This document shows, in pieces, positions 14,871 to 21,919 of a stretch of 24,736 bases of DNA (position 1 is its first letter; every line of letters begins with the position of its first letter). The stretch lies in the IMG/VR virus record IMGVR_UViG_3300031673_000454, positions 1 through 24,736 of that record, one strand, 5' to 3'. The position numbers and the translations under genes were made by a program. The notes below the pieces were generated by a model that worked only from the letters and a program-made list of their open reading frames with translations, had not been told where the DNA came from and did no database searches. The stretch comes from a virus.

Positions 14871-15419
14871 CTCGTCGGTTCCTCCCTCGGTGCGCGATTC
14901 GAGGACCGTGCCCCAGGCGTTCCCCTCGGGCACAAAGTCCACTGAGTTGCACTTCGTGATCTCCTCGACGATCTGCGTCTTCTTCCCGTCAATCGTGCCC
15001 TGCTTGAACCGGATGAATGCGTCCTGAGACAAGCCGACCTTGCTCTTCGCAATCGGGTCCTGCAGCACCTCAAGGATGCGCGGGGAGTGGGCATGTGCGA
15101 TCCCCTGCACCCGCCCGTCCACGGAGTGAACGGAACCATCGAGCAGTGTTGCAACCCACTCCCCGAGATCCCTGTGCCCGCGCGCTGTTTCATCTGCTGG
15201 GTGTGCGTGGTTGAGGTACATCTTCACGCCGTCATAGACTGCGCCTGTAGCCGCGGCGTCCACGGTCTCCTTCGGGTAGTACCGCAAGCCGTCCGCAGTC
15301 AGGCCGTGTACCAGGAACTCGACGGGGAAGTCGTTCGGGTCTCCGCCCTCCACAGGCTCGCCCGCGACCATCGGGAAGAACTCAAGCGTGCGCGCCGTCC
15401 CGCGCTCCAGCATCGTCAC
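14352..15419 (-). CDS. Prohead protease fused to scaffold
   Basis: The protein is 355 residues. The N-terminal part (about 1-175) has the pattern of a prohead protease: 'VEFLVHGLTADGLRYYP', 'KMYLNHAHPADETARGHRDLGEW' with candidate catalytic H71, then 'KVGLSQDAFIRF' with candidate S131, and 'EEITKCNSVDFVPEGNA' with D161. Residues about 184-340 are helical and rich in Ala, Glu and Thr, like a scaffold, with a segment 'KLEALEESNKRLTLIVG' of coiled-coil type. The end 'CEEQGVPYIL' is different again. The ATG overlaps the stop of the portal gene by 4 bases. Protease and scaffold in one chain is common; the protease trims the scaffold and capsid arms during head maturation. An internal start at 14870 is listed separately. 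Confidence 0.85.
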   Translation of the reverse strand: MTMLERGTARTLEFFPMVAGEPVEGGDPNDFPVEFLVHGLTADGLRYYPKETVDAAATGAVYDGVKMYLNHAHPADETARGHRDLGEWVATLLDGSVHSVDGRVQGIAHAHSPRILEVLQDPIAKSKVGLSQDAFIRFKQGTIDGKKTQIVEEITKCNSVDFVPEGNAWGTVLESRTEGGTDEMDIKELTLTELQAARPDLIAQIGKDAVTEAAAAAKPTPGDDATARKLEALEESNKRLTLIVGTQATTEAVHAIVDADATLSAPVRLRVVESFAGQVVEVDKLADAVKVAVERETAYAKALLAEAGAGTRVSGLGRSQEAAGQSGEYSEESYKRQCEEQGVPYILRPGVAAAK

Positions 15420-17848
15420 TCGCCTCCAAACGTACTGAGCTTCTCATACGCGATCCCGCCATCCCAGGGCTGCTCGGGAAGCTCGAAGTCATCGTCCGTC
15501 ACGGGCAGCGTGTCACAACGACAGTTCGCGATCTCCTCCACTGGCCCACTCGGATCGCCCGGCTGCATGAGTTCACTGCCCCCAACGATGAACGGCTCGT
15601 CTATCCCCACGACCTGTCCGTGCGCCTCGATGTGAGAGTCCCGCGTCTTCCCGTCCATCGTCGAGAACCACTGCTTCCGCTCCACGCCGTTTCTGCCGAA
15701 CGCGATCCGCTGCACCTCATTCTGCGCCGAGCCCGTCTCCGTCCGCGCGATGGCCAGCCCGCGATTAGCATACGTCGCCGGGAAGATCGCGTCAAGTTCT
15801 GCTGCGAGTTCGCGCGGTGAGAGGCCCTGCTCATAGAATTGCATCGAGAGCACCTGGTGGAGGTCGCCGAGCATGTTCTTCGTGATCTCGCCCGTGATCT
15901 TCTGACCTCGTTCCTGGAGCTTCGCCAGAAGCTCGGGGTCCCGCAGATGGAATGTGAACCCCTGCCGAATCGCGTTCGCACCCTCGCCCCGAGCCAACCG
16001 CTCGGCTACCGTCTCCCTGGGCGGAGTAGCCTCTCGCGCGCGCGCCTCGCCCGCACGGGCGCGCCGACGAATCTTCCGCAGGGCTATGGCCCCGCCCTCA
16101 TCCGCACCCGCGAGCATTCCCCGGCTGATCGCCGTCAAGAGCGCGTCCTCATCGGGCCGCAGGTCCTCTTCCACCATCGTGAGCAGGCCGGGCTTGCCGG
16201 GAATCTGACCGCCCTGCCCCTTCAGCCACTTCCCGATCTTCGAGCGCCAGGGCCGAATGACTCGCGCCGTGATCTCATGCTCCGTGCGCAGCACGTTCTT
16301 CGACCGAGGCGCGGCCTCAGTGACCACACCCTCCGGTGCCGGCACGATTGCGGGAGCGCCCACCTGCACGATCTGCGGCGACTCCGGTGGAGGCGGCGGC
16401 TCAGGAAGCTCGCCGTCCGGGAACTGCTTCTCCATGACCTCGGCGATGTCGTTCGTGCCCAACGCCACATACGCCTGGTACGCAGCCTCGCGCTCGTCTA
16501 TCAGCGTGCCCGAAGCTCCGGCCAACGCCCCGAGCAGAAGCGCCGTGCTCCCCGGCGTGTTCGGCTGCGCCGGCGGGAAGTCAACGTCCATGTAGGCATC
16601 AACGTCAGGCGAAAGACGAGGCATCGGGAAGTCGGCCCTCTCAATCGCCCGCCGCACCGCGTACTGACAGAGCGCCTCATACACCTGCTCCCACAGTGCC
16701 TGCCGAACCTCGATGCGCCAGATGGCAGGAAGCTCCATCGCAGTTGCCGTCGCCAGGTTCCCCGTGCTCGCGTCGCCATACCAGTGCTCGCCGAATCCGT
16801 GCGGCTTGATGGTCTCCAAGTGCGCAAGCCGGGCCGTGGCCTGCTGGTTGGACACCTGCCCCGTTCCCACGTTGACGGGCTCCATGCTTACGTTCTCGTT
16901 CTGCACCTGCACCCCGCCAGGGCCAGGGGGCGGATCGTGGTACATCCTCGCCGCGGCGTCTATGGCCGCCGCGCTCTTCGTCCGCATCTTCTTCGTCCAG
17001 GCGATCATGCTCAGCGCCTTCGTCAGCGTCGCCATGTCCGCCAGTGCCCGGGCGTGCGTCTTCGCCCAGTCGTAGGAGCGATATGCCTCAGGGATTCCGC
17101 GCAGCCCTGCCGTGTTCACCGCAACGTGGTAGACATGCGCCTCGGCGAGCTGAGCGCCAGCCTGCTGGATCAGGTCGAACGCCTCAGGGTCCTCACTCGG
17201 GTCCGTCTCCCCGAACGACCAGACGGGGTAGTATTCTACCGCGAGCTGCGACTCAGGCACCCAGGTCCGCGTCTTGAAATCGTAACGCCGCCGCACGAAC
17301 TCCCGCTTGTAGAGGACGGGCTTCAGCCAGTTGCCAGGGTGCGTGATGACGTCGGTGATCTCCGAGGGGTGGAGCAGACCGAGCTTCACAACCGAATCTG
17401 CCTCGGACGTGTGGATCGTCACGAACAGCTCGCCGTCGAGCATGAATCGCAGGTCCGCGCGCTGCTGCGCCTGGATGCCGAGTAGAGCGAGCTGGTTATC
17501 CTCGTCCTCCCAGAAGCGGTTGACGACCTCCTGCACCTGCGGGTCCTGGCACTTGGGCGCGGCGATCCCCCGCCCGAACACCCCGCTCGACAGCAGGAAC
17601 GCAGCCTGCGCCACATCCCCGTTCACCCACCACAAGCGCAGCGACTGTTCCCGCGCCTTGCGCAAGTCGGCCGCAGTCATGTCATAGTCGTTCGCCTGCC
17701 GCCCCGTGAGCGCCGTCCATCCCGCCGCGTCCTGCAGCATCTGTTGGGAGACCGCCGTGGAGAGCACCTCCGTGATCTGCGCGATGGACTGATCTATCCT
17801 GCGCTCCATCGCCCGACGCTCCACGATCCCTGCCCAGGGAAGCCTCAT
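15416..17848 (-). CDS. Portal protein fused to MuF-like head morphogenesis domain
   Basis: This is an 810-residue fusion. Residues about 25-470 form the portal, the dodecameric DNA gate at the capsid vertex; recognisable parts are 'ARALADMATLTKALSMIAWTKKM' and 'GFGEHWYGDASTGNLATATAMELPA', typical of the SPP1/Mu portal class. A Pro-rich linker (PEPPPPPESP, 482-491) and a charged, Arg-rich stretch (585-625) follow. Residues about 650-785 are MuF-like: 'GLSPRELAAELDAIF', 'RGLAIARTETGSAQNE', 'QWFSTMDGKTRDSHIEAHGQVV' and the closing N-C-R-C at 775-778. A separate portal is usually 450-550 residues and MuF a separate gene, so this is a natural fusion. The ATG overlaps the terminase stop by 4 bases, and the stop overlaps the protease start by 4. 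Confidence 0.9.
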   Translation of the reverse strand: MRLPWAGIVERRAMERRIDQSIAQITEVLSTAVSQQMLQDAAGWTALTGRQANDYDMTAADLRKAREQSLRLWWVNGDVAQAAFLLSSGVFGRGIAAPKCQDPQVQEVVNRFWEDEDNQLALLGIQAQQRADLRFMLDGELFVTIHTSEADSVVKLGLLHPSEITDVITHPGNWLKPVLYKREFVRRRYDFKTRTWVPESQLAVEYYPVWSFGETDPSEDPEAFDLIQQAGAQLAEAHVYHVAVNTAGLRGIPEAYRSYDWAKTHARALADMATLTKALSMIAWTKKMRTKSAAAIDAAARMYHDPPPGPGGVQVQNENVSMEPVNVGTGQVSNQQATARLAHLETIKPHGFGEHWYGDASTGNLATATAMELPAIWRIEVRQALWEQVYEALCQYAVRRAIERADFPMPRLSPDVDAYMDVDFPPAQPNTPGSTALLLGALAGASGTLIDEREAAYQAYVALGTNDIAEVMEKQFPDGELPEPPPPPESPQIVQVGAPAIVPAPEGVVTEAAPRSKNVLRTEHEITARVIRPWRSKIGKWLKGQGGQIPGKPGLLTMVEEDLRPDEDALLTAISRGMLAGADEGGAIALRKIRRRARAGEARAREATPPRETVAERLARGEGANAIRQGFTFHLRDPELLAKLQERGQKITGEITKNMLGDLHQVLSMQFYEQGLSPRELAAELDAIFPATYANRGLAIARTETGSAQNEVQRIAFGRNGVERKQWFSTMDGKTRDSHIEAHGQVVGIDEPFIVGGSELMQPGDPSGPVEEIANCRCDTLPVTDDDFELPEQPWDGGIAYEKLSTFGGE

Positions 17849-19338
17849 AGCCTACCTGCCCCCAATAGCTCTGCGGGCTCAAAGTCCGGGTACACGTCCT
17901 CAACGCCAACGACCTCGACCACCTCGCGCTGCCCGCGCTCCGCAATCCACAGGGCGCACAGGAGCGAGTCGAGATGGTCAACGTAGGTGCCCTGCCGCTT
18001 CTCCCAGCGCGCCGTTCGCATGGCCGTGAGAAGGGCGTCTTCGCCGGGCGGGATGGCGAGCCCTCCGCGCTCGACGATCATGATGGCATTCTCCATCAAC
18101 CGCGACCGCGGCACCCGCCAGGCGTTGCCGTCCTGGTGCGGCTCGGAGCCGCCCGTGAACGTGATCGGGTACACGTCGCCCGACACGCTGCCCGCGATCC
18201 CCCACCCGAGGCCCGTCGAGTCTATCGCGATCCGCGCCCCGACCGCCTGCGCATCGCGCCCGATCTTCGCCGCAAGGTCCGGGGCCTCGATGCGCTCCGT
18301 CGCCCACTGCGAGATCACGCGGTAGCTGCCGCCCTCGACGCTGAGCATAGTCAGGACGGTGTTGTCCCGCCCCTCGCCCGCAACATCAACACCCAGCACC
18401 ATCTGCCCCGTCCTGCCCTCGCGCCACCGCTCGGCGCAGAGGCGCACATGCTCCTGCCCGAACACCGCCGCACCCGCCACCGAGAACGAGCACTCATACT
18501 CCTGCTGCCAGTCCGCCAACGTCCAGTCCTGCCGCTCCGCCCTGGCCCACTCCTCATCGCGCCCGGGGTCCGCCCACCAGGGCAACAGCCACGCGCCCCA
18601 TCGCTGCGCCCGAGGACTAACCCGCCCGACCTTCGCACCAGCGTACCCCGCCCGCCTGTCCTCGTCCGACCACATCGGATCAGCGCCGCCAGTCGCCCGC
18701 ACCCAAAGCTCGTGGAACACGTCCCCCTCACCCTGGGGCGTGGAGATCACAACGATGCTCGATCCAGCCTTCTCGACGGCAGGCTTAACCGAGTTGTACA
18801 TCTCCCGCTGCCACGCGCAGAGCGCGAACTCGTCGAACACCGCGTCCGTGGCCGTGTATGATCGGGCGCTGTCCGGCGCAGCCGACTCGCCCACGAATCG
18901 GCTCCCGTTGCTCAGCGAGAACTCAAGACTGTTGTTCGTGACGACGCGGGGCTTGCCGGGGTCGGTCGCTGTGGCCCACGCCAGGCGAGCCATGTCAAGG
19001 AGTTCCTTGGCTAACCGCTCCTTGCGCGAGAGGACGAGCACCGTGAGGTTCGGCTTGCAGATCGCGCGCCGCGTTCGCTGCATCATCACCGTCGTCGAGA
19101 ACCCGATCTGCCGCGCCTTGCAGGCAATCATCGGCCCGCCGCGGTCGAGGTCGAGAATCACGTCGCGCTGCCATGGGTGGGGGATGAATGTGGTCACATC
19201 GCCGTTGGCCGTCTTGATGCACGGACGGTTGAGCTCAATCCACGACAGGGTGTCATCATCCGCAACACGCCGGGCACGGCGCACGATCTCAGCGCGCGCC
19301 TCCTCTGATGTGATCTTCTCAGCGGCCACCAGCGTCAT
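17845..19338 (-). CDS. Terminase large subunit (ATPase and nuclease)
   Basis: The 497-residue motor pumps DNA into the prohead and cuts concatemers. ATPase: a Walker A-like CKARQIGFST at 73-82, Walker B 'AVFDE' at 166-170 and the coupling motif 'VISTPQG' at 197-203. Nuclease (RNase H fold): 'VLGVDVAGEGRDNTV' with D318, 'IAIDSTGLGWG' with D373 and 'DHLDSLLCALW' with D454/D457. All expected acidic residues are present, so the protein looks functional. The family length is 430-600. Its ATG overlaps the TGA of the small methyltransferase remnant by 4 bases, and its stop overlaps the portal start the same way. The C-terminal 30 residues are acidic, perhaps a portal contact. Confidence 0.95.
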   Translation of the reverse strand: MTLVAAEKITSEEARAEIVRRARRVADDDTLSWIELNRPCIKTANGDVTTFIPHPWQRDVILDLDRGGPMIACKARQIGFSTTVMMQRTRRAICKPNLTVLVLSRKERLAKELLDMARLAWATATDPGKPRVVTNNSLEFSLSNGSRFVGESAAPDSARSYTATDAVFDEFALCAWQREMYNSVKPAVEKAGSSIVVISTPQGEGDVFHELWVRATGGADPMWSDEDRRAGYAGAKVGRVSPRAQRWGAWLLPWWADPGRDEEWARAERQDWTLADWQQEYECSFSVAGAAVFGQEHVRLCAERWREGRTGQMVLGVDVAGEGRDNTVLTMLSVEGGSYRVISQWATERIEAPDLAAKIGRDAQAVGARIAIDSTGLGWGIAGSVSGDVYPITFTGGSEPHQDGNAWRVPRSRLMENAIMIVERGGLAIPPGEDALLTAMRTARWEKRQGTYVDHLDSLLCALWIAERGQREVVEVVGVEDVYPDFEPAELLGAGRL

Positions 19339-19601
19339 GCAGGGAACTCCTCGCCCGTGCTCTCAAGCGTCGCGCGCTGCCCCGTCATCGTCTGCCAGCG
19401 GTTCACCGTCACGTCCACATACCGCGGCTCGATCTCCACGCCGAAGCACCGCCTACCCAACCGCTCCGCCGCGATCAGCGTCGAGCCGGAGCCGAGGACG
19501 TTAGGGTTCTCGGGGTGAGGCTTGAGGTCCGCGATCCGCAGCACCGCGAACTCGGCCTCGCCGTTACCCCTCGCCGTCTTCTTCCTCTGGGACGTGCCCA
19601 T
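19335..19601 (-). CDS. Internally deleted ParB/DNA-methyltransferase remnant
   Basis: The frame encodes 88 residues from ATG 19601 (a TTG at 19610 is also possible). Residues about 15-33 have the opening strand and 'IADLKPHPENP' motif of ParB-like N-terminal domains found in phage ParB-methyltransferases. The next residues jump straight to 'GSGSTLIAAERLGRRCFGVE', which is motif I of N6/N4 DNA methyltransferases, followed by 'IEPRYVDVTVNRWQTMTG', the usual C-terminal end. A complete enzyme is about 400 residues; roughly 300, including the (D/N)PP(Y/W) catalytic motif, are missing, yet the frame is intact. Methylation is therefore not expected. The junction is at about 19491-19506. The gene overlaps the small terminase by 38 bases and the large terminase by 4. 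An assembly artefact cannot be excluded. Confidence 0.75.
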   Translation of the reverse strand: MGTSQRKKTARGNGEAEFAVLRIADLKPHPENPNVLGSGSTLIAAERLGRRCFGVEIEPRYVDVTVNRWQTMTGQRATLESTGEEFPA

Positions 19602-20061
19602 TCTGCGCAATCCTCACAAGCACTTCGAGTGGCTGGTCGTCAAGGGGCTTCGGGGTCTCGTCTACGATAGCTACTCGCTGCGTCACGACGCCCTGGAGCG
19701 CGGCCTTGTCCTGCATGGTCTTCTCGATGAGCTTCAGGAACGCGGCCTTCGCGTTCCTGTTGTCCTTGCACGCAGCATACTCCTGCCAGCACGTCGCGAT
19801 GATCTCCTCGTAGCCGATCACCGTCTCGTTGTATGCGTCTATGATCCCCTCGCCCTCGGCCGCCTGCACGACGGCCTGGGCGAACTTCCGCACCACGGAC
19901 TGCACGGTGCGCCGCTCCACGCCGAATTGCCGGCCAAGCTCCGACCAGTTCTTCTGCCCACGGCACCACAGGCGATAGGCGGTCTCTGCCCAATCGGGCA
20001 CAGGCGCGGCCCGCATCTTCTCTTTCGGGGCGGATGGAGGCTTCCTGGGTAAAGCAGCCAC
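19564..20061 (-). CDS. Terminase small subunit
   Basis: The protein is 165 residues and recognises the packaging site and feeds DNA to the large subunit. I chose GTG 20061, with GGAGGGG 6-7 bases upstream; the frame is open from GTG 20094 but that would overlap the -10 box of the promoter just upstream. Residues 39-62 form a helix-turn-helix (WSELGRQFGVERRTVQSVVRKF), as in DNA-binding small terminases. A long helical oligomerisation region follows (about 65-120: 'YNETVIGYEEIIATCWQEYAAC', then 'FLKLIEKTMQDKAALQGVV'). The C-terminal 20 residues are acidic. It lies first in the late operon, two genes before the large terminase. The call uses the HTH, size and position. Confidence 0.8.
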   Translation of the reverse strand: MAALPRKPPSAPKEKMRAAPVPDWAETAYRLWCRGQKNWSELGRQFGVERRTVQSVVRKFAQAVVQAAEGEGIIDAYNETVIGYEEIIATCWQEYAACKDNRNAKAAFLKLIEKTMQDKAALQGVVTQRVAIVDETPKPLDDQPLEVLVRIAQNGHVPEEEDGEG

Positions 20062-20080
20062 GGCACTCCCCTCCGCCGCC

Positions 20081-20110
20081 AGAGTAGCCCTCACGGGCTG
20101 CTCTTGTCAA
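20081..20110 (-). promoter_or_regulatory. Late-operon promoter upstream of the small terminase
   Basis: On the minus strand a perfect TTGACA (-35, 20105-20110) is followed after 18 bases by TACTCT (20081-20086), a weaker -10 with 3 of 6 TATAAT matches. Transcription would start near 20074, 13 bases before the chosen GTG. The -35 box lies 12 bases from the terminator stem, so the early transcript ends and the late one begins within about 70 bases. A weak -10 suggests help from an activator. Confidence 0.55.
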
Positions 20111-20121
20111 GTTCTCAAACG

Positions 20122-20151
20122 AAAAGCGCCCTCGTGTTAAGGGCGCTTTTT
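20122..20151 (-). terminator. Bidirectional Rho-independent terminator between early and late blocks
   Basis: An 11-bp perfect stem (AAAAGCGCCCT with AGGGCGCTTTT, 20122-20132 and 20140-20150) encloses the 7-base loop CGTGTTA. Both strands have a T run: four on the minus and five on the plus. It lies 73 bases after the XRE regulator stop and 61 bases before the small terminase start, so on the minus strand it ends early transcription. Confidence 0.9.
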
Positions 20152-20223
20152 ACACTGTTACTGAAAACTCACAAAAGCGGAGGCTAAAGAGTCTCCCTCG
20201 CGCGTGAGGGTTAAGCGCGGCGA

Positions 20224-20634
20224 TCACGGGGCGAAGACCATCCGTTCCCGCCTCTGCCGTATCTGCCAGTTGATGCGCGCCTGAACGCCGTCGCAGAGCG
20301 CGATGACCAGATCGCGCTTCGCATCGTCCGATAGCGCCCGGAACTCACGCAGGAGCAGTATCTCCTGCTGGTCGTGCTGACAGATGAGCTTCGATGATCG
20401 GCTTTCCTTCGTCAGCTCATCGAGCCGAACCCCGAACGCGGTGCACAGGCGACTCAACGTCTCCGGCTTCGGTGTATAGCGCGCGGCCTCCACATTTCCG
20501 ACCGTGAGGCAGTTGCCGAACCCGCAGAGCTGCTGGAGGTGAGCCTGGGTCCAACCATGCTCCGCGCGCAGCGTCCGCACATTCTGGCCGATGGTTCGCC
20601 GCTGCTCGTCAGTGAGACGCGCCGGCTTAGGCAT
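20224..20634 (-). CDS. XRE-family helix-turn-helix transcriptional regulator
   Basis: The protein is 136 residues. Residues about 16-75 form an XRE/Cro-C1 type HTH: 'IGQNVRTLRAEHGWTQAHLQQLCG' with the typical R-x-x-x-G-W-T-Q, then recognition-helix region 'LTVGNVEAARYTPKPETLSRLCTAFGVRLDEL'. The C-terminal 55 residues are helical and charged ('ALSDDAKRDLVIALCDGVQARINWQIRQRRERM') and may mediate dimers. It is too short for a CI-like cleavable repressor. ATG 20634 has GAGGGGG 9 bases upstream and overlaps the end of the 52-residue membrane gene by 8 bases. It is the last gene before the early terminator. It may control the early-late switch, or lysogeny; no partner integrase is visible. Confidence 0.85.
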   Translation of the reverse strand: MPKPARLTDEQRRTIGQNVRTLRAEHGWTQAHLQQLCGFGNCLTVGNVEAARYTPKPETLSRLCTAFGVRLDELTKESRSSKLICQHDQQEILLLREFRALSDDAKRDLVIALCDGVQARINWQIRQRRERMVFAP

Positions 20635-20785
20635 GATCGCTGTCCCCCTCGATGGCGGGCTTCTCCTCCGCCCGGCTGATCTTCGACGACTGTACGCAGG
20701 CGCAGATCACGACGACGGTGCAAGCGGTACCGGCCAGCAATCCGACGACCAGAGCTGCGATCAGCTCGCCCAGAGTAAACACCAT
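20627..20785 (-). CDS. 52-residue single-span membrane peptide
   Basis: This small frame gives 52 residues, with a hydrophobic span at about 7-31 (rich in L, V, A, G, T and C) and a charged C-terminal tail (SSKISRAEEKPAIEGDSDHA). GAGGTG lies 5 bases before ATG 20785, inside the stop region of the VRR-NUC gene, 2 bases after whose stop it begins. It overlaps the XRE start by 8 bases, so it is squeezed between two real genes and translationally linked to both. Possible roles are a holin-like or other lysis peptide, or a membrane-tethering factor; I recognise no family. Confidence 0.7.
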   Translation of the reverse strand: MVFTLGELIAALVVGLLAGTACTVVVICACVQSSKISRAEEKPAIEGDSDHA

Positions 20786-20787
20786 CG

Positions 20788-21159
20788 TCACACCTCGCTC
20801 TCATCAGATTTCGGACGGACCTTCTGTCGGTCCAGCGGATCACGTGGACGAGAGCCCTTGCCTGTGCCCAGCGGTGGAGGCCCCATGTTTGGCAGGCACA
20901 ATCGCTCGAACTCGTCCGCGGAATGCGCCACCCCGACGACCCAGCCCTGCTTCTGCCACTCTGCAAGCTCGCGGGCCTGCAGCACGGTGGGCCCTCGCCC
21001 CGGCTGCTTGACCTCCACGGCGAACGCGCGACCGTGGTAGGAGCCGATCAGGTCGGGGGCGCCGGCCACGGCGTAGGCGGTGCCGTGGAGTTTGTAGACC
21101 TTGCCTCCAGATTCCACGACGCGCTTCTTGATAGCGGCGACGATGCTCTTCTCCAGCAT
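20788..21159 (-). CDS. VRR-NUC domain nuclease
   Basis: The protein is 123 residues. It has the VRR-NUC core (PD-(D/E)XK superfamily): an N-terminal helix with E3, the 'GAPDLIG' strand with D36 at 33-39, then 'FAVEVKQPG' with E49 and K51, then 'TVLQARELAEWQKQGW' with Q61. All the usual catalytic residues (E, D, E-x-K, Q) are seen. Residues 90-123 are a hydrophilic tail with no known motif. Such stand-alone phage nucleases act on Holliday junctions or branched DNA, in recombination or in making DNA ready for packaging. It sits in the replication block with a UvrD-like helicase, which supports a role in branched-DNA processing. It starts 2 bases after the stop of a small membrane gene. Confidence 0.9.
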   Translation of the reverse strand: MLEKSIVAAIKKRVVESGGKVYKLHGTAYAVAGAPDLIGSYHGRAFAVEVKQPGRGPTVLQARELAEWQKQGWVVGVAHSADEFERLCLPNMGPPPLGTGKGSRPRDPLDRQKVRPKSDESEV

Positions 21160-21161
21160 GG

Positions 21162-21392
21162 TCAGTTGCTCCTCCCCTGCAGGTCGGCGACCTCGCGGCG
21201 GCGGCCCAGTTCCTTGGCGGCAATGTGGGACAACCGAGCAAACTCCGGTTTTGGGTAGAGCGCATAGAAGCAGGCAATGAGGTCAAGCTCCAGGTCCGGC
21301 ACCTCATGCCACCAGTTCTTCCGCCAGTTCGTGACGGCCAGTGAGACGAGCGTACCAAGGACGAAGGCCAGTGTAAGCCACAGGACGATCAT
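21162..21392 (-). CDS. Small membrane protein, spanin- or holin-like candidate
   Basis: This 76-residue protein has one hydrophobic segment at about 3-20 followed by N-W-R-K-N-W-W and a charged, mostly helical C-terminal part. That is a single-span protein with a soluble tail. It overlaps the end of the 3D-domain gene by 4 bases (ATGA) and ends 2 bases before VRR-NUC. The pairing of a 3D-domain protein with a small membrane protein recalls lysis cassettes, but no lipobox partner and no clear spanin signature are present. I call it only a membrane protein of unknown function. Confidence 0.7.
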   Translation of the reverse strand: MIVLWLTLAFVLGTLVSLAVTNWRKNWWHEVPDLELDLIACFYALYPKPEFARLSHIAAKELGRRREVADLQGRSN

Positions 21393-21919
21393 CGCGTCAC
21401 CACCCAGACTCGTCGGATGTGCGTCACGTTCCGTAGGCCATGCCCCGCGTACAGGTCAACCCATTCAGTGGCCCCAAACGACAACGCCTTTCCGCGATTA
21501 GCGCGACTGCCCGTGTCTTCGACGCGCCGCAGGGTCATGCCCGTAGGCAAGTCCACCAGGACGTAGGACCACGGCACCTGGTCGCGTCGGATCATCGAGC
21601 GAGTGCACTTGTCGAACTTCCATCTCGGGATCGGGACGCCCAGCATCGCCGCAGAGAGTCCAATCTTCGGGACAAGCCCGCTGGCCGCATGGGGTTCCTT
21701 CTTCCCGGTCATCGGGTCCCATTGTAGGGCGCACTCCTCTCGGGCGTAGTGCGTGATCCACGCGAGCTTTGCATTGGGGCTCTGTGCGAGCAGAGCCTCG
21801 TACCCATCTCGCTGCCAGTCGGACAGCGGGCCATAGTCACCGGCCAGCGCCTTCTCCGCCACCCGCAGATGCGGGGGCTGGCCTGGCGCGAGAATCATCG
21901 CGATCAGGAGGCCGATCAT
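21389..21919 (-). CDS. 3D-domain (double-psi beta-barrel) protein, possible cell-wall enzyme
   Basis: The protein is 176 residues. A short hydrophobic start (MIGLLIAMILAPG) may be a weak export signal. Residues about 53-175 resemble the 3D/RlpA-like double-psi barrel: 'ITHYAREE', then 'EPHAASGLVPKIGLSAAMLGVPIP', then 'RVEDTGSRANRG' at 132-143 and 'WVDLYAG' at 153-159. The second Asp of the D-T-G and the D-L-Y at 155-157 are the usual signature. Two cysteines (63 and 105) could form a disulfide. 3D proteins include lytic transglycosylases and resuscitation-factor-like enzymes acting on peptidoglycan; a muralytic role in lysis or entry is a reasonable inference. It is placed between the helicase and a small membrane gene, with 4-bp overlaps on both sides. 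Confidence 0.7.
   Translation of the reverse strand: MIGLLIAMILAPGQPPHLRVAEKALAGDYGPLSDWQRDGYEALLAQSPNAKLAWITHYAREECALQWDPMTGKKEPHAASGLVPKIGLSAAMLGVPIPRWKFDKCTRSMIRRDQVPWSYVLVDLPTGMTLRRVEDTGSRANRGKALSFGATEWVDLYAGHGLRNVTHIRRVWVVTR

Noticed and set aside
15839-17485. Long plus-strand open frame (about 548 codons) antisense to the portal-MuF gene
   Set aside because: It is an antisense shadow of a GC-rich gene; composition is Arg/Pro/Leu/His-rich without any motif, and no ribosome binding site or operon fits. The minus-strand gene is clearly real.
20195-20210. Small CCCTC-GAGGG hairpin downstream of the XRE gene
   Set aside because: Only 5 bp, no T run on either strand directly after it; the strong terminator at 20122-20151 accounts for termination.
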